This document shows, piece after piece, positions 25,631 to 34,503 of a stretch of DNA of 64,000 nucleotides. Source of the stretch: Mycobacterium sp. Marseille-P9652 (lineage in GTDB: Bacteria; Actinomycetota; Actinomycetes; Mycobacteriales; Mycobacteriaceae); NCBI RefSeq assembly GCF_902652685.1, contig NZ_CACRUY010000003.1, positions 1 through 64,000 of the forward strand, written 5' to 3'. Both the position numbers and the translations under genes were made by a program. The notes under the pieces were generated by a model that made no database searches, was not told the origin of the DNA, and was given only the letters and a program-made list of their open reading frames with translations. Position 1 is the first letter of the stretch; every line of letters begins with the position of its first letter.

Positions 25631-27481
25631 ATGTCATTGTTCGACGAGTGCGGGCCGACCGACACACCCGACGACATCGACCTCGCCGCGCTGCGGGAAA
25701 AGTACCTGCACGAGCGCGACAAGCGGTTGCGCTCGGAGGGCTCCCAGCAATACCTCGAACTGAAGGGTGACTACGCCGACTTCTACGAGGTGGATCCGTA
25801 CACGCCGGTGTCGGTCCGCGATCCGATCGCCGAGGACGTCGAGGTGGCGGTGCTTGGCGGCGGCATCGCCGGTCTGCTGGCCGGCGCCTACCTCAAGAAG
25901 GCCGGGGTCGCCGACATCCGCGTCATCGAAATGGGCGGGGACTTCGGGGGAGTCTGGTACTGGAACCGCTTCCCGGGAATCCAATGCGACAACGACGCAT
26001 ACTGCTACATCCCGCTGCTCGAAGAGCTCGACTACGTGCCGACGAAGAAGTACGCCGACGGCGCCGAGATATTCGCGCACTGCCGCAACATCGGCAAACA
26101 CTTCGGGCTCTACGACGGGGCGATCTTCTCCACCCAGGTCACCGAGATGCGCTGGGACGACGCGATCCAGCGGTGGCGGCTCGGCACCAACCGCGGCGAC
26201 GACATCCGCGCACGCTTCGTGGTCATGACGCAGGGCTCGTTCAACCGACCGAAACTCCCGGGCGTTCCGGGCATCAAGGATTTCACAGGGCACCAATTCC
26301 ATTCGGCGCGATGGGATTACGAATACACCGGCGGCGACGCCAGCGGCGGACTGCACAAGCTCCGCGACAAGCGCGTCGCGCTCGTGGGCACCGGCGCGAC
26401 CGGCGTGCAACTGGTGCCGCACCTGGGCCGGGACGCGCGGCATCTCTACGTCTTTCAGCGCACGCCCTCGTCGGTGGACGTGCGGGGCAACGAGCCGACC
26501 GACCCGAACTGGGCGGCGTCGCTGCGGCCGGGCTGGCAGGAGGAACGCAAACGCAACTTCCACCGCTGGTCGCCCCTGGGCGGAGGGGTGGTCTTCGACC
26601 AGGCCGACATGGTCTGCGACTTCTGGACCGAACTGGGCCGCAACATGACCGCGCGGCTCGCCGCGATGGACGATCCCGCGTCCCTGTCGATGGAACAGCT
26701 CGCCGCGATCCACGAGGAAGAGGACTACAAGGTCATGGAGCGGCTCCGCCGCCACGTCGACGCCGTCGTCGACGACCCGGACACCGCCGAGGCCCTCAAG
26801 CCCTATTACCGGTTCATGTGCAAACGGCCCTGCAGCAACGACGAGTACCTGGCTACCTACAACCGGCCGAACGTGACACTGGTCGACGTGTCGGACTGCA
26901 AGGGCGTCGAACGGGTGACCGAAAAGGGATTGGTGGCCAACGGGATCGAGTACGAGGTCGACTGCATCATCTGGGCCAGCGGCTTCGAGATCACCACCGA
27001 GATCAGCCGGCGCTACGCCATCGACGTCATCGAGGGCCGCGACGGCCTGTCGCTGTTCGACCACTGGCGGGACGGCTATCGGTCGCTGCACGGCATCACG
27101 AGCGCCGGCTTCCCGAACCAGTTCTTCACCGGTTTCATCCAGGGCGGCGTGTCGGCGAACACCACCGCGATGTTCGAGCAGCAGGCCGAACACATCGCCT
27201 ACATCATCGCCGAGGCGATAGCGCGCGGGGCGACGACCGTGGAGCCTAGCCGCCAAGCGCAGGAGGACTGGGTCCAGACGATCCGCGAAGTCGCCGTGGA
27301 CACAACGGAGTTCGCCGTCTCCTGCACGCCGGGCTACTACAACAACGAGGGCGGCGGTGGCGGGGAGGGCATCCGCTCGGCCATCGGCGAATACTATGCG
27401 CCCGGCTTCTACGAGTTCGGTGACCTGATCAAGCAGTGGCGCGACAAGGGCGACCTGGAAGGTCTGGTCCTGGGCGGATGA
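25631..27481 (+). CDS. Baeyer-Villiger-type flavin monooxygenase
   Basis: A 616-residue FAD/NADPH monooxygenase with two Rossmann motifs: GGGIAGLLAG (about residue 76) for FAD and GTGATG (about residue 253) for NADPH. Between them is the exact class I BVMO fingerprint FxGxxxHxxxW (FTGHQFHSARW, residues 218-228). GGVWYWNRFPG is also typical of cyclohexanone- and phenylacetone-monooxygenase relatives. The N-terminal extension of about 70 residues is as in larger BVMOs. The start ATG 25631 has a GAGGAG site upstream. The family converts ketones to esters or lactones. Confidence 0.9.
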   Translation: MSLFDECGPTDTPDDIDLAALREKYLHERDKRLRSEGSQQYLELKGDYADFYEVDPYTPVSVRDPIAEDVEVAVLGGGIAGLLAGAYLKKAGVADIRVIEMGGDFGGVWYWNRFPGIQCDNDAYCYIPLLEELDYVPTKKYADGAEIFAHCRNIGKHFGLYDGAIFSTQVTEMRWDDAIQRWRLGTNRGDDIRARFVVMTQGSFNRPKLPGVPGIKDFTGHQFHSARWDYEYTGGDASGGLHKLRDKRVALVGTGATGVQLVPHLGRDARHLYVFQRTPSSVDVRGNEPTDPNWAASLRPGWQEERKRNFHRWSPLGGGVVFDQADMVCDFWTELGRNMTARLAAMDDPASLSMEQLAAIHEEEDYKVMERLRRHVDAVVDDPDTAEALKPYYRFMCKRPCSNDEYLATYNRPNVTLVDVSDCKGVERVTEKGLVANGIEYEVDCIIWASGFEITTEISRRYAIDVIEGRDGLSLFDHWRDGYRSLHGITSAGFPNQFFTGFIQGGVSANTTAMFEQQAEHIAYIIAEAIARGATTVEPSRQAQEDWVQTIREVAVDTTEFAVSCTPGYYNNEGGGGGEGIRSAIGEYYAPGFYEFGDLIKQWRDKGDLEGLVLGG

Positions 27482-27583
27482 TTCTGACGACGGCCCCCGC
27501 TCGGCGTTGCCAACGTCGACTTGTTGCGGGAAGAAAGCCCATTTCCCCACAACAACTCCGCGCTCGACGCGCGAGGCAAGCCG

Positions 27584-28513
27584 GTGCTTAGGTTCGACGA
27601 CCGCGTGGCGGTCGTGACCGGAGCCGGCCGCGGCGTGGGCCGCGCGTACGCGCAACTTCTGGCGTCACGCGGCGCGAAGGTCGTCGTCAACGACTCCGGC
27701 GTCACACTGGCCGGCGACGGGCCCGACGCCGGACCGGCCGAGCGCGTGGTCGGTGAGATCGCAGCGGCCGGAGGGCGGGCCGTCGCGAGCACCGCGTCGG
27801 TCGGCACCCCCGCAGGGGGCGAGGCGATCATCCGGACCGCGCTCGACTCGTACGGGCGCCTCGACATCCTGATCCACAACGCCGGCATCGTCCGCCGCGG
27901 CTCGCTGAAAGAGATGAGCTACGACGACTTCGACGCCGTCCTCGACGTGCATTTGCGCGGCGCGTTCAACGTCGTACGGCCGGCGTTCCCGGTCATGTGC
28001 GAGTCCGGGTACGGGCGCATCGTGCTGACCTCCTCGATCGGGGGCCTGTACGGGAACCGCGACATAGCCAACTACGCGGCCGCCAAGGCCGGCGTGACCG
28101 GCCTGTCCCACGTCGCCGCCCTCGAGGGCGCCGCCGAGGGGGTCCGAAGCAACGTCATCATTCCGGCGGCCGTGACACGAATGGCCGACGGGATCGACAC
28201 CTCGGCGTATCCCCCGATGGACGCCGATCTCGTTGCGCCCGTGGCGGCCTGGCTCGCCCACGAGTCCTGCTCGGTGACCGGGGAGATGTTCATCGCGCTG
28301 GCGGGCCGCGTCGCGCGCGCCGTCGTCGCCGAGAGCCCAGGCGTGTGCCGGCCGTCGTGGACGATCGAGGATGTCGACGAATGTCTGGACGCCATCCGCA
28401 ACATCGATGCGCCGCTGGTGTTCCCGCCCGTGCCGGATGGTCACGGCGAGCACATCCGCTACAGCTTCGGGCTGGCGCACCGGTCCGGCGATCGGGGCGC
28501 GCTGCATGGCTGA
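27584..28513 (+). CDS. SDR-family dehydrogenase, 17beta-HSD4/FOX2-like
   Basis: A 309-residue SDR that begins LRFDDRVAVVTGAGRGVGRAYA and continues with GAKVVVNDSG, HNAG, LTSSIGGLYGN and NYAAAKAG. This resembles the 3-hydroxyacyl-CoA dehydrogenase domain of multifunctional beta-oxidation proteins, but without hydratase or SCP2 domains. GTG 27584 with GAGGC upstream is preferred to TTG 27521. Its 3' end overlaps the CoA-transferase start by eight bases. The substrate is probably a CoA ester or hydroxy acid. Confidence 0.8.
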   Translation: MLRFDDRVAVVTGAGRGVGRAYAQLLASRGAKVVVNDSGVTLAGDGPDAGPAERVVGEIAAAGGRAVASTASVGTPAGGEAIIRTALDSYGRLDILIHNAGIVRRGSLKEMSYDDFDAVLDVHLRGAFNVVRPAFPVMCESGYGRIVLTSSIGGLYGNRDIANYAAAKAGVTGLSHVAALEGAAEGVRSNVIIPAAVTRMADGIDTSAYPPMDADLVAPVAAWLAHESCSVTGEMFIALAGRVARAVVAESPGVCRPSWTIEDVDECLDAIRNIDAPLVFPPVPDGHGEHIRYSFGLAHRSGDRGALHG

Positions 28514-29684
28514 TCGGACGGGCCCGCTGGCCGGCGTGCTGGTGATCGACCTCACCGCAATGGTGATGGGCCCCTACTGCACGCAGATCATGGCCGACAT
28601 GGGCGCCGACGTGATCAAAGTCGAACCGCCGCAGGGCGACAACACCCGATACATCTCCGTTGGCCCGGCGCCGGGCATGAGCGGGGTGTTCGTCAACGTC
28701 AACCGCGGCAAGCGCAGCGTCGTGCTGGACCTGCACACCGACGACGGCGCACGGGCCCTGCGCGCACTGCTCGAAACCGCCGACGTGTTCATCCATTCCA
28801 TGCGCGCCAAGGCGATCGCCAAGCTCGGCTTCGCCTACGACGACGTCGCCGCCATCAACCCGGCGATCGTCTACACCAACTGCTACGGCTACGGCCGGCG
28901 CGGACCCGATCGCGACCGGCCCGCCTACGACGACACGATTCAGGCCGAGTGCGGCCTGCCGGCGGTGCAGGAGCAGCTGACCGGCGAGGCCGACTATGTC
29001 GGAACCATCATGGCGGACAAGGTCGCCGGCCTCACCGCGCTGTACGCCACCACGATGGCGCTGTTCCACCGCGAGCGCACCGGGGAGGGTCAGGAAGTCG
29101 AAGTCGCCATGTTCGAGACCATGGCGTCGTTCATGCTTGTCGAGCACGCCAACGGCGCCCTGTTCGACCCTCCGCTGGGTCCGGCGGTGTACCCGCGGAC
29201 GGTGGCGCCCAACCGGCGTCCGTATCGCACTAGCGATGGGCACATCGCCGTGTTGATCTACAACGACAAGCACTGGAGCGCGTCGATGGAGGCGGTGCGG
29301 CCGGCTTGGGCCGACGAGTCGTATGCGACGCTGGAACAGCGCGCACGTCAGATCGACACGATCTACGGGTTGGTGGCCGAGACGATGAAACAGCGCTCGA
29401 CCCGGGAGTGGTTGGCGCTGTTGCGCGAACTCGAGATACCGGCCGCTCCCCTGAACACCCCCGGCGACCTCTTCGACGATCCACACCTCAATGCCGTCGG
29501 CATGTTCGAGACCGTGGACACCCCGAACGGGCCGGTGCGCTTCCCGGGCGTCCCCACCTGGTTCTCCCGGACGCCCGGTCGCGTCGCGGGTCCGGCGCCG
29601 GAGCTCGGAGCCGACACCGCGGAGATACTCGAACAGCTCGGGGCGAGCGCGGCGCCGCCGGCTCACGATGGAAAGGAATTTTGA
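28506..29684 (+). CDS. Class III CoA-transferase (CaiB/BaiF family)
   Basis: A 392-residue family III CoA-transferase. It shows the N-terminal LAGVLVIDLTAMVMGPYCTQ, ADMGADVIKVEPP, NVNRGKRSVVLDL, and DDTIQAECG (candidate catalytic Asp). Family enzymes move CoA between carboxylic acids through a mixed anhydride on Asp; formyl-CoA:oxalate CoA-transferase is the best-known member. Start ATG 28506 lies within the end of the SDR gene. It precedes a ThDP enzyme by two bases, the same pairing seen in oxalate frc-oxc operons. Confidence 0.87.
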   Translation: MADRTGPLAGVLVIDLTAMVMGPYCTQIMADMGADVIKVEPPQGDNTRYISVGPAPGMSGVFVNVNRGKRSVVLDLHTDDGARALRALLETADVFIHSMRAKAIAKLGFAYDDVAAINPAIVYTNCYGYGRRGPDRDRPAYDDTIQAECGLPAVQEQLTGEADYVGTIMADKVAGLTALYATTMALFHRERTGEGQEVEVAMFETMASFMLVEHANGALFDPPLGPAVYPRTVAPNRRPYRTSDGHIAVLIYNDKHWSASMEAVRPAWADESYATLEQRARQIDTIYGLVAETMKQRSTREWLALLRELEIPAAPLNTPGDLFDDPHLNAVGMFETVDTPNGPVRFPGVPTWFSRTPGRVAGPAPELGADTAEILEQLGASAAPPAHDGKEF

Positions 29685-29686
29685 GA

Positions 29687-31399
29687 ATGGCTGTGCCCGT
29701 GTACAAACGCATTCTCGACCTTTTCGAGGCCGAGGGCGTGAACACGCTGTTCGGCATCCCGGACCCGAACTTCGTGCACATGTTCGCCGAGGCCGACGCC
29801 CGCGGATGGTCGGTGGTCGCGCCGCACCACGAACTGAGCGCGGGCTTCATGGCCGAGGCGGCGTCACGGATGACCGGCAAGCCCGGGCTGTGCATCGGCA
29901 CCCTCGGCCCGGGCATGGCCAACATCGCCGGAGCGGTCCAATGCGCGCTCGTGGAGAACTCGCCGGTGATATTCCTCGGCGGGCAGCGCGCCCGCGTCAC
30001 CGAGCGCCGGGTTCGGCGCGGACGCATCCAATTCGTCCGCCAGGAGCCTCTTGTCGCAGCGTCGGTCAAGTACAGCGCGTCCATCGAGTACGCCGACCAG
30101 ACCGACGAGATCGTCCACGAGGCAATCCGCCGGGCTATGTCGGGCACACCCGGCCCGGCCTACATCGAGTACCCCTCGCACGTGATACTCGAGGAGCTCG
30201 ACGTCGCGGATCCGCCGCCGCCGCAGCGGTATCGGCTGGTGAACCAGGGCGCGGGTGAGCGGGAGGTGGCCGCGGCCGCGAAGCTGATCCGCGAGGCCAA
30301 GAGCCCTGTCCTGCTGGTCGGCCATGGCGTGCACACCTCCCGCACGCAACAGCAGGTCAAGGAGTTGGCCGAGCTGATGGCCTGCCCGGTGATCCAGACA
30401 TCCGGTGGCACCTCATTCATCCCGGGACTGCAGGAGCGGACGTTCCCCTACTTGTTCTCCCCGGCGGCCAACGAGGCGGTTGAGGAATCCGACCTGTGCG
30501 TCGCGCTGGGTACCGAACTCGGTGAGCCCATGCACTACGGCCGCACCCAGCATTGGGCCGGCAACGACGCGAACCGCAAATGGGTGTACGTGGAGCAGGA
30601 CCCGGCCGCCATCGGCGTCAACCGTCCGATGGACGTGGCGCTGGTCGGCGATCTGCGCGGTGTGGTGCCGCAGCTCGTCTCCGCACTCAAGGATTCTCCG
30701 CGCAAAGCCGCTCCCGCGCTGCAGGTCCTGATCGACAAGGATGCGAAAGAGCTTGCCGCGATGGCGGAATCGGCACCGTCCGGGCGCTCGCCGATCCACC
30801 CGGCGCGCTTCGTCGTCGAGGCCACCAGGGCATTCAACGAACTCGAGGACGGCATCATGGTGCGCGACGGTGGCGCCACGGTGATCTTCGGTTGGACCTA
30901 CTCGCAGGCCAAGCCGCGCGACGTCATGTGGAACCAGAACTTCGGCCACCTCGGCACCGGCCTGCCCTACGCGATCGGAGCATCCGTCGCCGACGGCCGC
31001 AAGCGCCCGGTGATGCTGCTGACCAGTGATTCGAGTTTCCTCTTCCACATCGCCGAGCTGGAAACCGCTGCGCGGCTGAACCTTCCACTGATGTGCGTGG
31101 TGGGCGTCGACCATCAGTGGGGCTTGGAAGTGGGTGTTTACAAGCGCACGTTCTCCCAGCCGTCGCCGCAGCCCGGTGTGCACTGGAGCAAGGACGTCCG
31201 GATGGACAAGGTCGCCGAGGGCTTCGGATGCCACGGTGAGTACGTCGAGAAGGACGAGGAGATCGGTCCGGCGATCGCTCGCGCCTACGCCAGTGGCAAG
31301 GTCGGTGTGGTGCACGTGTGCATCGATCCGAAGGCCAATTCCGAGGAAATGCCCAAGTACGACCGATTCCGGACCTGGTATGCCGAAGGCACTCAGTAA
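29687..31399 (+). CDS. ThDP-dependent lyase/decarboxylase, hydroxyacyl-CoA-lyase-like
   Basis: A 570-residue enzyme with three ThDP-family domains. The catalytic Glu is Glu49 in HHELSAGFMAEAASRM. The PP-domain cofactor motif begins at about residue 447 with SDSSFLFHIAELE, in which the usual GDG is replaced by SDS, and ends with VDHQWG instead of NN. This departs from oxcA in the same window. Next to a class III CoA-transferase and an aldehyde dehydrogenase, a 2-hydroxyacyl-CoA lyase releasing formyl-CoA and an aldehyde is my preferred guess. Acetolactate-synthase-like or benzoylformate-decarboxylase-like chemistry remains possible. Confidence 0.8.
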   Translation: MAVPVYKRILDLFEAEGVNTLFGIPDPNFVHMFAEADARGWSVVAPHHELSAGFMAEAASRMTGKPGLCIGTLGPGMANIAGAVQCALVENSPVIFLGGQRARVTERRVRRGRIQFVRQEPLVAASVKYSASIEYADQTDEIVHEAIRRAMSGTPGPAYIEYPSHVILEELDVADPPPPQRYRLVNQGAGEREVAAAAKLIREAKSPVLLVGHGVHTSRTQQQVKELAELMACPVIQTSGGTSFIPGLQERTFPYLFSPAANEAVEESDLCVALGTELGEPMHYGRTQHWAGNDANRKWVYVEQDPAAIGVNRPMDVALVGDLRGVVPQLVSALKDSPRKAAPALQVLIDKDAKELAAMAESAPSGRSPIHPARFVVEATRAFNELEDGIMVRDGGATVIFGWTYSQAKPRDVMWNQNFGHLGTGLPYAIGASVADGRKRPVMLLTSDSSFLFHIAELETAARLNLPLMCVVGVDHQWGLEVGVYKRTFSQPSPQPGVHWSKDVRMDKVAEGFGCHGEYVEKDEEIGPAIARAYASGKVGVVHVCIDPKANSEEMPKYDRFRTWYAEGTQ

Positions 31400-31412
31400 G
31401 TAAGGAGCAGTC

Positions 31413-32834
31413 ATGCGCGAATGCTTGCAGTTCTACATCGACGGCCGCTGGGTGGACCCGGTGCGGCCCAACACGTTTGACGTCGAGAATCCCGCCACCG
31501 AGCGGGCCTCGGGGCGGATCTCCCTCGGCTCGGCCGCCGACGTGGACGTCGCGGTCAACGCGGCGCGGCGTGCCTTCGCCGGTTGGTCGCAAAGCAGCCG
31601 TGAAGAGCGGCTCGACCTGCTGGAGGCCATCCTCGCCGAATACCAGAAACGGGCGGGCGATCTCGCCGAGGCGGTCACCGAGGAGATGGGCGCGCCGCCC
31701 GCCCTGGCCGCCGGCCCGCAGGTGCAGCTGGGGATCGGCCACCTGGTGACGGCGATCGATGTGCTGAAGAACTTCTCATTCGAAGAACAGCACGGGGCAA
31801 CGCTGATCGCCAAGGAGCCGATCGGCGTCTGCGGCCTGATCACGCCGTGGAACTGGCCGATCAACCAGATCGCGGTCAAGGTGTATCCGGCGTTGGCGAC
31901 CGGGTGCACGATGATCCTGAAACCGTCGGAGGTGGCGCCCTTCTCGGCCTACGTCTTCACCGAGATCCTCGACGCGGCGGGCGTGCCGGCCGGGGTGTAC
32001 AACCTCGTCAACGGCGACGGCCCCGGGGTCGGCGTGGCCCTGGCGAGTCACCCCGACGTCGACATGGTGTCGTTCACCGGGTCCACGCGGGCGGGTGTCG
32101 AGGTGGCCAGGAATGCCGCCCCGACGGTGAAGCGGGTGACGCAGGAACTCGGCGGCAAGAGCCCCAACATCGTCCTCGACGACGCGGGCTTCGCCGACAG
32201 CGTGCGCGCCGGCGTGGCCAACATGATGCCGAACACGGGCCAGAGTTGTAACGCGCCGTCGCGCATGCTCGTGCCCAATTCGCGCGTGGCGGAGGCCATC
32301 GAGATCGCGCGGGGTGTTGTGGACCAGGTGAAGGTGGGCGACCCCGGAGACAAGAGAGCCATCGGACCGGTGGCCTCCCAGTCGCAATTCGAAAAGGTGC
32401 AACGCCTGATCCAGACGGGTATCGACGAGGGCGCGACCCTCGTCGCCGGCGGCCCGGGGCGGCCGGCCGGGCTGGACAAGGGCTACTACGTCAAGCCGAC
32501 CGTCTTCGCCAACGTCAGCAACGACATGACGATCGCGCGCGAGGAGATCTTCGGCCCGGTGCTGTGCATCCTCGGCTACGACGATCTCGACCAGGCCGTG
32601 CAGATCGCCAACGACACCGATTACGGTCTGGCGGGCTATGTTTCGGGGGCCGACCTCGACAAGGCGCGAGAGGTGGCCCACAAGATTCGCGCCGGCTGGG
32701 TCACCATCAACCATGCCTTCGACATGAACTCGGCCTTCGGCGGATACAAGCACAGCGGCAACGGGCGGGAGTGGAGCGAATTCGGATTCAACGAGTACCT
32801 CGAAACCAAGAGCACCTTGGGCTACGCGCCGTAA
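31413..32834 (+). CDS. NAD(P)-dependent aldehyde dehydrogenase
   Basis: A 473-residue aldehyde dehydrogenase. The general-base Glu is in QELGGKSPNIVLDD (about residue 245), and the nucleophile is Cys279 in NTGQSCNAPSR. GLITPWNWP and the C-terminal FGGYKHSGNGREWSEFG are family hallmarks. The start ATG 31413 is preceded by AAGGAG. It follows the ThDP enzyme by 13 bases and probably oxidises the aldehyde released there. Confidence 0.92.
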   Translation: MRECLQFYIDGRWVDPVRPNTFDVENPATERASGRISLGSAADVDVAVNAARRAFAGWSQSSREERLDLLEAILAEYQKRAGDLAEAVTEEMGAPPALAAGPQVQLGIGHLVTAIDVLKNFSFEEQHGATLIAKEPIGVCGLITPWNWPINQIAVKVYPALATGCTMILKPSEVAPFSAYVFTEILDAAGVPAGVYNLVNGDGPGVGVALASHPDVDMVSFTGSTRAGVEVARNAAPTVKRVTQELGGKSPNIVLDDAGFADSVRAGVANMMPNTGQSCNAPSRMLVPNSRVAEAIEIARGVVDQVKVGDPGDKRAIGPVASQSQFEKVQRLIQTGIDEGATLVAGGPGRPAGLDKGYYVKPTVFANVSNDMTIAREEIFGPVLCILGYDDLDQAVQIANDTDYGLAGYVSGADLDKAREVAHKIRAGWVTINHAFDMNSAFGGYKHSGNGREWSEFGFNEYLETKSTLGYAP

Positions 32835-32862
32835 CGGCACGGATATCAGCGGGGAGGTCGTC

Positions 32863-34023
32863 GTGAAGTGTCGCGCCGCCGTCATCCGCGGGGTGGGCAG
32901 GGACTGGGAGATCCACGAGATCGAGCTCGATCCGCCCCGCAGCGGTGAAGTGCTGGTGCGCATGGCCGTTGCCGGAGTCTGTCACTCCGACGACCATCTG
33001 TTCACCGGCGATGTCGTGCCGACCCCCGAGGTGCTGGCCGCGAGCGGTCAGCCCGCACCGGACTGGTTCCCGCTCCTCGGCGGTCACGAGGGCGCCGGTA
33101 TCGTCGCCGAGATCGGACCGGGCGTGACGACGGTGCGGCCGGGGGACCGCGTGGCGCTGTCGTTCATCCCCGCCTGCGGCAATTGCCGATTCTGCGTGAA
33201 CGGTCAAAGCTACATCTGCGACATCGGTGCCAGCCTGTTCGTGCGGGAGATGCCCACCGACGGGACGTGCCGCCGGCATCTCGGAGACGAAAACCTCTTG
33301 GCCTACGGCCAACTCGGCACGTTCGCCGAATACGCGGTGCTCTCCGAGAGGTCCGTCATCAAGATCGACGACACGATCCCCTTCCACGCCGCGTCACTGG
33401 TGTCGTGCGGCGTGAGCACCGGGTGGGGGTCGGCGACGATATCGGCGGGCACCGAACCCGGCGACACGGTGGTCGTCATCGGCACCGGCGGTGTCGGGAT
33501 GAACGCTTTGCAGGGTGCGCGGGCCGTCGGCGCGAGGAACGTCGTCGCGGTGGATCCGGTTGATTCCAAGCGGGATTCGGCGAAATTCTTCGGTGCCACG
33601 CATGCCGCCGCCTCCGCCGAGGAGGCGATACCGCTGGTCCGGGAGATCACCGCCGGCGTCATGGCCGACCGCGTCGTCCTCAGTCCCGGAGTGGTGCACG
33701 TGGACCTGATCCCGTTGGCGATGGCGCTGCTCCGCAAGGGCGGGATATGCGTGCTCACCGGAATCACCCCGTTCACCGAACCTCCGGTTCCGTTGGTGCT
33801 GCAGGAGCTCACCCTGTCGGCCAAACAGCTTCGGGGAGCGCTCTACGGCGGGATGAACCCGCGCACCAGCGTGCCGATGCTGTTGTCGCTCTACCAGGCC
33901 GGCGCGCTGAAGCTCGACGAGTTGGTCACCCGGCACTACCGGCTCGACGAGATCAACGAGGCGTTCACCGACCTGCGCGAGGGCCGCAACATCCGCGGCA
34001 TCATCGATTTCACGGGCAGCTGA
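32863..34023 (+). CDS. Zn-dependent alcohol dehydrogenase, NDMA/mycofactocin type
   Basis: A 386-residue zinc MDR alcohol dehydrogenase. Catalytic zinc ligands are Cys40 and His75-Glu76. The structural zinc lobe has Cys105, Cys108, Cys111 and Cys119, and the cofactor motif GTGGVGMNALQG lies near residue 208. The layout resembles the NDMA-dependent alcohol dehydrogenases (Rxyl_3153 family), whose NAD is thought to be recycled through mycofactocin. The start is GTG 32863 after GGGGAGG. It is the last gene of the rightward catabolic operon and ends 18 bp from the convergent SRPBCC gene. Confidence 0.82.
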   Translation: MKCRAAVIRGVGRDWEIHEIELDPPRSGEVLVRMAVAGVCHSDDHLFTGDVVPTPEVLAASGQPAPDWFPLLGGHEGAGIVAEIGPGVTTVRPGDRVALSFIPACGNCRFCVNGQSYICDIGASLFVREMPTDGTCRRHLGDENLLAYGQLGTFAEYAVLSERSVIKIDDTIPFHAASLVSCGVSTGWGSATISAGTEPGDTVVVIGTGGVGMNALQGARAVGARNVVAVDPVDSKRDSAKFFGATHAAASAEEAIPLVREITAGVMADRVVLSPGVVHVDLIPLAMALLRKGGICVLTGITPFTEPPVPLVLQELTLSAKQLRGALYGGMNPRTSVPMLLSLYQAGALKLDELVTRHYRLDEINEAFTDLREGRNIRGIIDFTGS

Positions 34024-34041
34024 GCCGTCGGCCCCGGCCCT

Positions 34042-34503
34042 TCACCCCGGCTGGAAGTGCCGGCTGATCCCCTCGAGCATCGCGATGTGCGCCTTGACCG
34101 CCTCCCGTGTCGTGATCCCGGCCAGGGGGCGGGGCGCGGTGATGCGGATCCGCTCGGTGACGCGAGTGCCGCCCGGGACCGGCTCGAAACTCACCGTCCC
34201 GCGCAGCCGCACGCCGGGAGGCTGGTCGGCCTCGGTGCGCACGTCACCGTCGGCCGGCACGTGCAGCCGCGCGCGATAGGTCGCCTTCAACGTCAACGGC
34301 CCCAACGGGATCCGATCGACCACACGGTAGGCCTGCGAATAGCCGTCCGCCGTCTCGACGCGCGACAACGTCTCCACCGAGACGATCAGCGGGTGGACCA
34401 GCTTGATGTTGTCGAGGTCGACGTAGAAATCCCGGACCGCTTGCGGCGGGGCGGGCACGTCGCGGCTCAGCGTGCACTCGGCCTCGGCGACCCACCAGCT
34501 CAC
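34042..34503 (-). CDS. SRPBCC (polyketide cyclase-like) protein
   Basis: A 153-residue START/SRPBCC-fold protein. It begins WWVAEAECTLSRDVPAPPQAVRDFYVD and ends in a long C-terminal helix (REAVKAHIAMLEGI), as usual for hydrophobic-ligand pockets of this family. GTG 34503 overlaps the rhomboid stop as GTGA, so the two are translationally coupled. The ligand is unknown. The coupling suggests it belongs to the conserved rhomboid locus and not to the inserted catabolic block. Confidence 0.75.
   Translation of the reverse strand: MSWWVAEAECTLSRDVPAPPQAVRDFYVDLDNIKLVHPLIVSVETLSRVETADGYSQAYRVVDRIPLGPLTLKATYRARLHVPADGDVRTEADQPPGVRLRGTVSFEPVPGGTRVTERIRITAPRPLAGITTREAVKAHIAMLEGISRHFQPG

Noticed and set aside
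14101-34023. A prophage or integrative element carrying the catabolic genes
   Set aside because: No integrase, tRNA, attachment repeat or transfer gene was seen at either edge of the block; the IS30 element is 13 kb away from it.
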